A stretch of 64,000 nt of DNA from CBDHGY01 sp965263325 (GTDB taxonomy: Bacteria > Pseudomonadota > Alphaproteobacteria > Caulobacterales > Hyphomonadaceae): the NCBI GenBank assembly GCA_965263325.1, contig CBDHGY010000002.1:806001-870000 (forward strand), given 5' to 3'. Positions 7,970 to 16,099 of this stretch are shown piece by piece. Position numbers and translations under genes: made by a program. The first letter of the stretch is position 1; every line of letters starts with the position of its first letter. Below the pieces are notes generated by a model. The model did no database searches. It was not told where the DNA came from and saw only the letters and a list, made by a program, of their open reading frames with translations.

Positions 7970-9430
7970 TTAATTAGAAAGTCGAAATTGTAGAGTGAAA
8001 ACGGTTCCACCACCTTCTGCGTCGCTAACAGATATGGTCCCTCGACTAAAACCCATTACTTCAGAGCTGATAACAAGCCCTAACCCTCGCCCTTGCGATC
8101 TTGAGTTAATTGGACGCTCGCCATCTGGGGAAAATAGATTTTGCTTTGCCTCGTCTGAAATTCCCTTGCCGTGATCTCTGACAGAAACCTTGCCGCTTTT
8201 GAGTACTTTCACTTCTATCGGCTCTTGAGTTCGGCTATGCAGGATGGCGTTGTTCAACACATTCATAACCACGAGAATTATAGCGGTGGGAGTAGCATCA
8301 ACGAAAATCTCATTAGCTTCAGCGTCTAGTTGGATTTCAACCCCGTGAGCTACGGCCGCAACGTCACACTCTACGCACGCATTGCGCACATGTCTGACCA
8401 AATTCAGTTTTTCTAACTTACTCGGCTCTGCAGCAACCCGGGCAAACTGGAGCAGCCGGGTAATTTTCAACTCCATTTTTCGGATTTGGTCAAAAAGGCT
8501 TTTCTTTGTTTCCGGGGTTAAAGGTTCGTCGTCAACTTGCCCCTTCAACACTGTAAGAGGGGTCCTCATTTCGTGTGCAATGGCGTCTCTGAAGCGCCGC
8601 TCTCTTTCATAGCCCGCATCCAGACGTCTCAGTGCGGAATTTATAGCACCGATTAAGCCTTTTAGTTCTGTCGGTAGATTTTTGTTGGGGAGCTGTTGTC
8701 CCTGTCTATATTGCGATATTTTTGACACCGCTCGGGTTGTGCGCCGCATGGGAGCAAGTATCAAATAGATGATTGCTGGTGTTAGAATTATCGACGCCGC
8801 GAGAATTGCAAGGTAAGGTCGAGCGTCTTGAATCTCTCTGAACACATACAATTCTGCATATTTGGCAGGAAATACATAGTCTTTTGACAAGCCTCCGAGC
8901 GCGGTACTGGAGACGTAGCCGTCCGAACATTTTTCTACAAAATTGTAAGTTGGATCTATGGCATTCTCATCGTGATAATGAATTTGCTCGCATGAGACCG
9001 GCGGTTCAGCTGAAAAACTGGTTTGTGCATTCGTCTGGAGTTCTGCTGAATTTCTCGCGTCCAATATATCAATCCACGAATTTGTTTCTATACGTGGATT
9101 TCCGATTCTTATGTCGTCACCTTTCCAATTGTGTATTAGCCAAAAGTCTGGATTATGATCCAAAATGTGTTGGAAAGCGTCTTGATACTTTGAGAGCTCT
9201 GAGGGCGGCGGCGTGTTATATGCGCCGTCGCGTCCTTCAATTTGGTAGGCCGTCGAAAACGTGTAGAAAGTTAATTCGGTATCGAGATTAAAATCCTCAA
9301 CAAAATCCCTCACATAGTATTCTTGCGCCATGTATAGCGAGGCGAATACAAAAAGTTGAACTATCGCGACAAGGGATATGATCCTAACGGCAAGGCTCGA
9401 TGTCAGCCGTGTAAGCCAAGACCTCATCAC
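7970..9430 (-). CDS. Membrane sensor histidine kinase
   Basis: A 486-residue two-component sensor. One transmembrane helix lies near residues 14-36, then a periplasmic domain of about 160 residues containing Cys residues, then a second helix (ILAASIILTPAIIYLIL), a HAMP-like linker, a HisKA domain with the phospho-acceptor in AIAHEMRTPLTVLKG (about residue 290), and a HATPase domain with N box NVLNNAI, DHGKGI and GRGLGL. The start overlaps the response-regulator stop by 4 bases (ATGA), so they form one operon. The periplasmic domain is not one I recognise. Its place between the peptidase and the receptor suggests it controls the peptide locus. Confidence 0.93.
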   Translation of the reverse strand: MMRSWLTRLTSSLAVRIISLVAIVQLFVFASLYMAQEYYVRDFVEDFNLDTELTFYTFSTAYQIEGRDGAYNTPPPSELSKYQDAFQHILDHNPDFWLIHNWKGDDIRIGNPRIETNSWIDILDARNSAELQTNAQTSFSAEPPVSCEQIHYHDENAIDPTYNFVEKCSDGYVSSTALGGLSKDYVFPAKYAELYVFREIQDARPYLAILAASIILTPAIIYLILAPMRRTTRAVSKISQYRQGQQLPNKNLPTELKGLIGAINSALRRLDAGYERERRFRDAIAHEMRTPLTVLKGQVDDEPLTPETKKSLFDQIRKMELKITRLLQFARVAAEPSKLEKLNLVRHVRNACVECDVAAVAHGVEIQLDAEANEIFVDATPTAIILVVMNVLNNAILHSRTQEPIEVKVLKSGKVSVRDHGKGISDEAKQNLFSPDGERPINSRSQGRGLGLVISSEVMGFSRGTISVSDAEGGGTVFTLQFRLSN

Positions 9431-10104
9431 AGTTCCTCGAGCGTGTAGCCGATTTGTCTTGAGACACGTATTCTTAAACCCGATTGTGAATCGTCTAGAG
9501 TTTTTCTAAGTCGCGACACATGAGCTGTTAGCGCATTGGATTCGATGTCGTCGAAACCGTAAACTGCATCTGTCAGTGCATCCATGGACACCATGCGGCC
9601 AAGATTCCTTATTAGAAGGTCGAGTATAGCAAGCTCCCGTCTGCGAATTGACAACGCTCGGCCGTTTATGCTCGCTGTTCGTGTCGCCAAGTCGTAGTCC
9701 AAACTACCTGCTGACAAACTTCTTTGTCGAACATTCGATTTCAGTTTCATGCATACTCTTAATCGCGCCAGTAATTCGTCAGGTTCATATGGTTTTATCA
9801 TGTAATCGACCGCGCCAGCATCCAGTCCTTCGACTCGGTCTTGCACATCACAAATCGCTGTTAGGATTATAAAAGGTGGTAATTCTTCATCTAGGCGCGT
9901 TTCTCTAAGTTTTTCCAATAGAGTTAATCCATCACCGTCAGGAAGGTGTCTGTCCAAAATAACAGCACTGTACGGCGCATTTAGTATTGCTTCTTTCGCC
10001 ATGCGGAGCTCATGTTGAACGTCGACGATGTAATTGTTCTTTTCGAGCAGGCGTCGGATGACGTCAGCAACATCGAGTTCATCTTCGACAACCAAAATTC
10101 TCAT
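9427..10104 (-). CDS. OmpR/PhoB-type response regulator
   Basis: 225 residues. The receiver domain starts MRILVVEDELDVADVI with the acidic pocket; the phospho-acceptor Asp is in AVILDRHLPDGDG (about residue 51), and the lysine is in YMIKPYEPDELLARL. The C-terminal ~95 residues form a winged-helix DNA-binding domain (RRRELAILDLLIRNLGRMVS ... LTAHVSRLRKTL). It is the first gene of the two-component operon, read away from the TonB-dependent receptor across a 243-base divergent region. OmpR-type regulators bind tandem half-sites; GTTCGT occurs twice in tandem at 10259-10270 in that region. Confidence 0.95.
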   Translation of the reverse strand: MRILVVEDELDVADVIRRLLEKNNYIVDVQHELRMAKEAILNAPYSAVILDRHLPDGDGLTLLEKLRETRLDEELPPFIILTAICDVQDRVEGLDAGAVDYMIKPYEPDELLARLRVCMKLKSNVRQRSLSAGSLDYDLATRTASINGRALSIRRRELAILDLLIRNLGRMVSMDALTDAVYGFDDIESNALTAHVSRLRKTLDDSQSGLRIRVSRQIGYTLEEL

Positions 10105-10251
10105 TTAGCACTCGCTACTTTTGCGATCCGACCTTTAGCGCGCTGTAAGCATAATTGAAGTTCAGGCAAATTCGGCGCTCATCTGTAACAAAGTGAATTA
10201 ACTGGCACCAAATTGCAACGCTATCATCGTTCGGGTGTTCAGGTCAGGCTC

Positions 10252-10276
10252 GTGCAATGTTCGTGTTCGTTTCGGG
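10252..10276 (+). promoter_or_regulatory. Copy A of the shared peptide-locus motif, before the TonB-dependent receptor
   Basis: It reads GTGCAATGTTCGTGTTCGTT and on, about 72 bases before the receptor ATG at 10348, in the divergent region shared with the response regulator. GTTCGT is repeated in tandem inside it. Related sequences sit before the S9 peptidase (7890-7911, minus), oligopeptidase B (13542-13566) and the first amidohydrolase (16031-16049). Confidence 0.45.
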
Positions 10277-10347
10277 CCTTACGTAATAAGTTCGTGAACA
10301 CCATATATTCGGGGCCAATTTGCCTCTCGTTGCCTTGGGAGGGGTCA

Positions 10348-13341
10348 ATGTCAAACAACACGCTGAAAAAAACTCTACTAACAACTGCTACGGTCCTGTT
10401 TAGCTTCGGGGCAACCGCTCAAGAAACTCAAGTACCAGATTTCACTGCACCCGCCGCACCAGAGAATACTGAAGAAGCGCAAGCGACCCTTGATACTGTG
10501 ACTGTTACAGGGACGCGTTTTCAAAACCCGAATCTTAGTTCTCCCAGTCCAATTAGTTCGATAAGCGCTGACGATCTCAAACTTTCTGGTCGTATCGGTC
10601 TGGAGGACGCTCTGGAAAGGGTTCCCTCCCTTCGCGACACGAGCGGGTTCGGTGGTCCATTTGATGACGGTTCTACATCTCCAAATCTGCGCTTTTTAGG
10701 CTCGATTAGGACGCTTACTCTTGTTGATGGAAAGCGTTTTGTGCCGTCTGGTGGCAGCTCGGCGATTGATATTAACGCCATCCCGCAAGCCTTGATTGAG
10801 CGAGTAGACATCCTCACGGGCGGCTCTTCAGCCGTTTATGGTGCCGATGCTGTGAGTGGTGTCGTCAATTTTATTCTAAAGGATGATTATGAAGGCGTAT
10901 CACTATCTGGCCAGTATGGCGCAGCCATAGAGAATTGGGATGCCGCTGAAACCCAATTCTCAATTCTCGCTGGACAGAATTTTGATAATGACCGTGGAAA
11001 CGCGACTGTTAGCTACACGTACAATAAGTTTGATAAGTTGGACGGCACAGACCGATCCTTTACAAGTAATGAAGCATTTTTTCCACGGACTGTCTTTGAC
11101 GATAACGGGCAGCCATTTACGGAGTACATTCAAGAAACAGCCAACGATGGCGTGAGTATATTTTCCCGACAAGGTGCGATAATCGACCCATTTGAATTTT
11201 ACGGTTCTCCGCTCAATGGAGATGGAACTACTTATGTTCCTGGTTTGGAATCAAACTTTCCTCTCGCCCAGGGGATTTATCCGCGCCTCTTACCCGATAC
11301 GGAGGCGCACACGGCATCATTTAACGTTCATTATGACGTCAATGATAAGTTCCGCCCTTTTGCGGACATTTATGTATCGCGTACCAAGAGTGAAAATATA
11401 GGTATACCCCTCGGTACCACGTTCGAATTTATTCAACCAGATAATGCGTTTATGTCTGCGGCTTTGGCCGATGCGACGATTGATCACGTTTTTGAAGAGT
11501 TCAATGAGTTCTTTGACCCCGCAGACCCTGATTCAGGTCCTGAGTTCTTTTTGGTGCCGGACATTTATTTCGATAGATCAGATATTGAAGTTCCTATTTT
11601 CGAAAACAATGAAGCGGATACCTTTCAAGCAATCATTGGCGCTGAAGGTAATCTAACCGATCATTTACGGTATGAAATTTCAGCGAATATTGGTCGTCGT
11701 TGGACAGAAACATCAGCGACACAAAGACTCACGGATCGTTATACAGCTGCTGTTGATGCAATTGATGACGGCAATGGCAACATCGTTTGTCGCAGCGATT
11801 TGGAGCCAGATTCAGTTTTCTTCTCACCCACGTTCACGCCCGGGGCGGGTAGTGGATGTGTTCCATTCAACATCTTTACAACCGATACGACGATAAATGC
11901 GGCTGCGATAGATTGGATTTGGCAAGAGGGTGTCTCTAAAGGCACCATCAAGCAAGATGTCTTTAACGGGTTCCTTGCGGGTGATTTTTCTCCACTGGGC
12001 TGGTCACTGCCTGGCGGCGCAATCGAATATGTTATTGGTGCCGAGTATCGCGAAGCATCGTTAGGAACTAAAGTGAATTTGTTCGCTGACGGAGACGTTG
12101 GTGCAGGCGACAATTCGTTGGGCCGCAACACGTTCGCAGACCCAGATGGTATTTCGACCAAAGAGGTGTTCGGTGAATTGGCGCTGCCTATTTTTGCTGA
12201 TGCGGGTGCCGGTTTGCATGAGCTTACCGTCACGGGGCAGTTCCGCTATTCCGACTACGATCCGACTGGTGCTGATTGGACATATAACATTGGTACTGTT
12301 TGGGCTCCCACGCGCTCATTATCGCTTCGCGGTAGTTACGCGCGAGCAGTCCGAGCCCCCACGCTTGGAGAACTGTATTCTCCACAACTTGTCGGAAATT
12401 TTCCAATCACGGACCCATGTAGCATTCAAAGCGTAAATCTTGGTTCAGAATTTCGCGCAGCCAACTGTGTGACTTTGCTCACAGAAGCTGGTGTTGCAGA
12501 CCCTGCTTCCTACGACATTGAAGAAATCTTTGGCGACAGTTTCATCCCTGTAGACCGAGTGTTCGGAGGGAATCCCGAACTTCAGCCTGAAGTTGGGGAC
12601 ACATTTACAATTGGGTTCATCTATCAGCCTGAAAACATTCGGGGTATGACCGTTACGCTAGACTATTACGATATCACAATAGCTGATGCGATCGGTGCTG
12701 TTAGCCCGGACTTTGTGCTGGCGCAATGCGTTGATAATGCTACGTTGACCGAAGCGTTCTGTGCGAGTGCCCCACGCGACGCAGATGGGATTCCGACAGT
12801 TATTGAGACTCTGGAAATCAATGTTGGTGAATTGAAAACTTCGGGATTTGAAGGCACCCTAAGCTACGTATGGCCAACCACGAAATGGGGTGACTTTAAT
12901 ACAAGTCTTGCCTTCAGCTATCTTGATGGTTTGACAATCCAAACAACCACCGATCCGTCGTCTGTAATTGACGAAAAAGGTGTTGCTGGCGACGATAGTT
13001 CAAACCTCATAAGTTCTGCGTCTGAGTGGGGTGTAAATGCTCAACTAGGATGGAGGAAAGGGCCTTGGAGTTCCGACATCGGGTTGACCTATGAAAGCAG
13101 CATTCTGCGCGTGGACGGTGGAAACCGAAATCGCGCGATCGCGAATCAGCTTTCATCACACCCTGAGTTGGATGCATTGTATTTGGTGACGTGGTCGGCT
13201 GCTTATGACGTGTCTGAACAGGCCACGATCAGAATGAGCATGGACAATGTGCTCGATGAGAAACCAGGTATCGGCGAATTGTTCCGTCCAATCGGCCCCC
13301 GCGGGCGCTCGCTTTCTGTAGGCTTTGATCTCGACTTCTAA
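10348..13341 (+). CDS. TonB-dependent outer-membrane receptor
   Basis: About 997 residues from the ATG at 10348, chosen because GGGAGGGG lies 3 bases upstream and a signal peptide follows directly (KKTLLTTATVLFSFGATAQ); the frame is open 45 codons further upstream. A plug domain begins at TLDTVTVTGTRFQNPN and includes LVDGKRFVPSGG, INAIPQALIERVDILTGG and SSAVYGADAVSGVVNFILK. The long beta-barrel ends in a terminal Phe (VGFDLDF), as expected for outer-membrane export. The substrate cannot be read from sequence; secreted peptidases and amidohydrolases on both sides suggest peptides or peptide derivatives. It belongs to the large 'Asn-rich barrel' type common in Caulobacterales and sphingomonads. 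Confidence 0.93.
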   Translation: MSNNTLKKTLLTTATVLFSFGATAQETQVPDFTAPAAPENTEEAQATLDTVTVTGTRFQNPNLSSPSPISSISADDLKLSGRIGLEDALERVPSLRDTSGFGGPFDDGSTSPNLRFLGSIRTLTLVDGKRFVPSGGSSAIDINAIPQALIERVDILTGGSSAVYGADAVSGVVNFILKDDYEGVSLSGQYGAAIENWDAAETQFSILAGQNFDNDRGNATVSYTYNKFDKLDGTDRSFTSNEAFFPRTVFDDNGQPFTEYIQETANDGVSIFSRQGAIIDPFEFYGSPLNGDGTTYVPGLESNFPLAQGIYPRLLPDTEAHTASFNVHYDVNDKFRPFADIYVSRTKSENIGIPLGTTFEFIQPDNAFMSAALADATIDHVFEEFNEFFDPADPDSGPEFFLVPDIYFDRSDIEVPIFENNEADTFQAIIGAEGNLTDHLRYEISANIGRRWTETSATQRLTDRYTAAVDAIDDGNGNIVCRSDLEPDSVFFSPTFTPGAGSGCVPFNIFTTDTTINAAAIDWIWQEGVSKGTIKQDVFNGFLAGDFSPLGWSLPGGAIEYVIGAEYREASLGTKVNLFADGDVGAGDNSLGRNTFADPDGISTKEVFGELALPIFADAGAGLHELTVTGQFRYSDYDPTGADWTYNIGTVWAPTRSLSLRGSYARAVRAPTLGELYSPQLVGNFPITDPCSIQSVNLGSEFRAANCVTLLTEAGVADPASYDIEEIFGDSFIPVDRVFGGNPELQPEVGDTFTIGFIYQPENIRGMTVTLDYYDITIADAIGAVSPDFVLAQCVDNATLTEAFCASAPRDADGIPTVIETLEINVGELKTSGFEGTLSYVWPTTKWGDFNTSLAFSYLDGLTIQTTTDPSSVIDEKGVAGDDSSNLISSASEWGVNAQLGWRKGPWSSDIGLTYESSILRVDGGNRNRAIANQLSSHPELDALYLVTWSAAYDVSEQATIRMSMDNVLDEKPGIGELFRPIGPRGRSLSVGFDLDF

Positions 13342-13632
13342 TCAAATTGTTTTCCCACTGGTAAAAATTTTTTTCCAGCGGGATTTGACGTTAGGCCTAC
13401 CAAATTTTGCGTAAACAGCTTGTTGCCAAGTGTGTTTGGGCCTTTTGGTGACATGCACCGCTGAGGTCGAAGCGAGGCCCGAATGATTGGAATGCTAGTT
13501 AACTTTGATCAAGGGTAGGCTCGGTTGCCTAGAATCAAAGCTTGCATAATGTTCGTGCACGTTTGGTTCGCTATAGTTTTTCACAAAAAGCACGTTGTGG
13601 GAACACATTCCTAGCGCGGAGGAGAAAATGAA
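13342..13632. other. Intergenic region with imperfect hairpin and promoter motif
   Basis: CCCACTGG at 13354-13361 and CCAGCGGG at 13375-13382 can pair, with one A/C mismatch, around an A/T-rich loop just after the receptor stop. This is a weak terminator candidate, with the T-run in the loop rather than after the stem. The rest holds the motif copy at 13542-13566 and a strong GGAGGAG before oligopeptidase B. No ORF is supported. Confidence 0.4.
13542..13566 (+). promoter_or_regulatory. Copy B of the shared peptide-locus motif, before oligopeptidase B
   Basis: It reads TTGCATAATGTTCGTGCACG then TTTGG, about 66 bases before the ATG at 13633. It shares ATGTTCGTG and CGTTT, at the same internal spacing, with copy A at 10252. 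TATAGT at 13572-13577 could be a -10 box. Confidence 0.45.
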
Positions 13633-15855
13633 ATGAGCCAAACGAATTTGTATATTCCCGGTAAAACCCTATTGCTCGCTGCATTAATTACGTCCGTAGC
13701 CTCGTGTGCCGATCCGATAACCTCACCCAAGGTTGTGCCCGATGCCGCAGGATCTTATTCGCTTTTGGTTGAGCCACCTGTCGCTAAACGCATTCCAAAT
13801 GTCATTAAACAACACGGCACAACTCGGACCGACCACTATGCTTGGATAAGGGCAGAGAATTGGCTGGAAGTCGCGGATGAGCCGTCAAAGCTTCCATCGG
13901 ACATTCGTGAATACATTGAAGCCGAAAACGCCTACACCAAAGCTGCGCTAGCAGACCCTTTGGCAGAGCTGACCGAGGAAATTTTTCAGGAATTGCGTGG
14001 TCGCCAGCAAGAAGAGCGACAGAAGCTCGCGACCGTTGACGGCCCTTACGCCTATTTCTCTTTTTACCGCGAAGGGGGGCAATACGAAGTCATGGCGCGC
14101 CGCGACGCTAAAGACGTCTACAATGAAGACGCGGACTTCGAAATTCTTCTCGATGGCGATAAAATGGGCGAAGGAAAGGCCTATTTTGACTATTTTGGTT
14201 ACCATTCTCCTGACCACAAACTCATGGCTTATTCAGTCGAAACCTCCGGGTCTGGAGCGAGTCAGATAAAGATTCGTGACCTAGAAACCGGAAAGGACCT
14301 TCTGGATACTATTGAGGGTTCTACAGGAGCGTTTATCTGGGATGAAACATCAGATGCGATCTACTGGGCCGTTCGCGACGAAAGCAGCAATGCTGTTGCA
14401 ATGTCGCGCTATGATTTGAAAACTAAAACGTCGACAGAAATTTATCGCCGCAAGGACCCTACCAGTTTCTTATATTTTTATACATCTCTGAGTAAAGATT
14501 ATGTATTCATAATAGAGAGCGCCACCGACTCATCTGAAGTTCTATATTTTCGAACTGACGAAGAAAATCCGACCCCCAAACTCATTGCTGAGCGTATGGA
14601 CGGTGTAAAATACACTGTAAGCCATTGGGGCGACCAGTTTGTCATTCATACAAATGCAGATGGGGCGCTGGATAACAAACTTGTTTCTGCGCCGTTGGAT
14701 CAACCTGGAAAAGAGAACTGGAAAGACCTCGTTCCGCATGTCCCTGGCCGGTATGTGGAAGGATATATTGGGACGTTAAAAGACCATTTGGTTTATAACG
14801 TGATGGATAACGGTGTTCCCAAAACGATCATCAGAGATCGGGCTACCGGTGACGAGCATATGATCGCATTCGATGAACCTGCTTACAGTCTCGACACAGA
14901 TTTTGGACCAACTTATGACAATCAGATCATCAGATTTGAATATTCATCTGGTTCAACTCCAACTGAAATATACGATTATAATCTGGTAACGCGAGAACGC
15001 GTGCTTCGTGATAAGCAGGTCGTTCCCTCCGGTCATAACCCAAAAGACTATATCGTAGAACGCATTATGGCGCCTGCTCGGGATGGTGAACTCATTCCCG
15101 TTTCTATATTGCGCCACAAGGATACACCCATAGATGGAACAGCTCCATTGAGCCTGAATGCCTACGGGTCCTACGGTGTAACAGTTCAATTTGGTTTCAG
15201 TGAAGGTCGCTTAACCCTTGTTGATCGTGGTGTGATTTATGCCTTCGCGCATGTGCGCGGATCTCAAACGAAAGGCACGAAATGGTACTATGACGGTCGT
15301 ATGGAGAATAAACAGAACACATTTAACGACTTCATTGATGCGGGTCACTATTTGATTGACCAGAACTATACAAGCTACGGTCATATCGTTGCGCAAGGTC
15401 GATCTGCCGGTGGTCTTCTGATGGGCGCTATCTCCAATCAAGAACCTGAGATGTTTGCTGGTATTGTTGCCGGTGTACCTTTTGTAGATGTGATCAGCAC
15501 GATGTCAGATGGAACACTCCCCCTAACACCGCCGGAATGGTCAGAATGGGGGAACCCCATCACAAGCGCCGAAGCTTTCAACACGATGATGGCTTATTCT
15601 CCATATGATCAGGTGTCCGACAAAAACTACCCGCCTATGTTGATCACGGGCGGTCTCTCGGATCCAGCAGTTACCTATTGGGAACCCACGAAATGGATCG
15701 CGCGCTTGCGTCATAGAGCTCCTAATGCGGGTCCATATTATCTTTCGATCGCAATGGATGGAGGGCATGGGGGGTCATCTGGGCGCTTCAATAGCCTTAG
15801 GGAAGACGCACTGGAGTATGCGTTTATGTTGAAGGCGTTTAATGACGCGAAATAG
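13633..15855 (+). CDS. Oligopeptidase B-like S9A peptidase, predicted lipoprotein
   Basis: A 740-residue prolyl-oligopeptidase-fold enzyme. The N-terminus (LLLAALITSVASC) is a signal peptide with lipobox VASC, so the enzyme is predicted to be exported and lipidated; classic PtrB is cytosolic and ~690 aa. The propeller follows (RIPNVIKQHGTTRTDHYAWI is the usual family opening). The catalytic triad is visible: Ser591 in GRSAGGLLMGA, Asp677 in GGLSDPAVTYWEP, and His712 in GGHGGSSGRF. The family cleaves after basic residues in short peptides. GGAGGAG lies upstream of the ATG, with an out-of-frame ATG-AAA-TGA between. A stem-loop terminator follows the gene. Confidence 0.9.
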   Translation: MSQTNLYIPGKTLLLAALITSVASCADPITSPKVVPDAAGSYSLLVEPPVAKRIPNVIKQHGTTRTDHYAWIRAENWLEVADEPSKLPSDIREYIEAENAYTKAALADPLAELTEEIFQELRGRQQEERQKLATVDGPYAYFSFYREGGQYEVMARRDAKDVYNEDADFEILLDGDKMGEGKAYFDYFGYHSPDHKLMAYSVETSGSGASQIKIRDLETGKDLLDTIEGSTGAFIWDETSDAIYWAVRDESSNAVAMSRYDLKTKTSTEIYRRKDPTSFLYFYTSLSKDYVFIIESATDSSEVLYFRTDEENPTPKLIAERMDGVKYTVSHWGDQFVIHTNADGALDNKLVSAPLDQPGKENWKDLVPHVPGRYVEGYIGTLKDHLVYNVMDNGVPKTIIRDRATGDEHMIAFDEPAYSLDTDFGPTYDNQIIRFEYSSGSTPTEIYDYNLVTRERVLRDKQVVPSGHNPKDYIVERIMAPARDGELIPVSILRHKDTPIDGTAPLSLNAYGSYGVTVQFGFSEGRLTLVDRGVIYAFAHVRGSQTKGTKWYYDGRMENKQNTFNDFIDAGHYLIDQNYTSYGHIVAQGRSAGGLLMGAISNQEPEMFAGIVAGVPFVDVISTMSDGTLPLTPPEWSEWGNPITSAEAFNTMMAYSPYDQVSDKNYPPMLITGGLSDPAVTYWEPTKWIARLRHRAPNAGPYYLSIAMDGGHGGSSGRFNSLREDALEYAFMLKAFNDAK

Positions 15856-15867
15856 ATAGAAAGAGGG

Positions 15868-15908
15868 AAAGCAGTTTGGTGTTCTCGTGACCAGGCTGTT
15901 TTCTTTAT
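15868..15908 (+). terminator. Rho-independent terminator after oligopeptidase B
   Basis: CAGTTTGGT (15872-15880) pairs with ACCAGGCTG (15890-15898) with two G-U pairs, extended by outer A-T pairs, around a short loop. TTTTCTTTATT follows. It lies 13 bases after the stop codon. Confidence 0.6.
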
Positions 15909-16030
15909 TCTGGGTTTAAGTGGACGCGCACCTACACGTTAAGTGTCAGATTAGATGTGGTTCTTGAGCCTACTCACTCCATCTGCGCCCGCCTAGCTTG
16001 AAGGTTTAGCCTTTGGGGAGTTTGTCCGTA

Positions 16031-16049
16031 ACGTTGGTGTGCGTTTCAG
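16031..16049 (+). promoter_or_regulatory. Copy C (diverged) of the shared peptide-locus motif, before the amidohydrolase pair
   Basis: It reads ACGTTGGTGTGCGTTTCAG, about 50 bases before the ATG at 16100. It agrees with copy A (ATGTTCGTGTTCGTTTCGG) at 15 of 19 positions. It is the weakest of the four copies. Confidence 0.3.
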
Positions 16050-16099
16050 CATCTAAGCTCTTTGCACGAAAGTTAAGGTAACGACTGTGACCAGAACGC

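Noticed and set aside
13354..13382. Terminator after the first TonB receptor
   Set aside because: The stem has a mismatch, and the T-run is in the loop instead of after the stem; listed only as a weak element.
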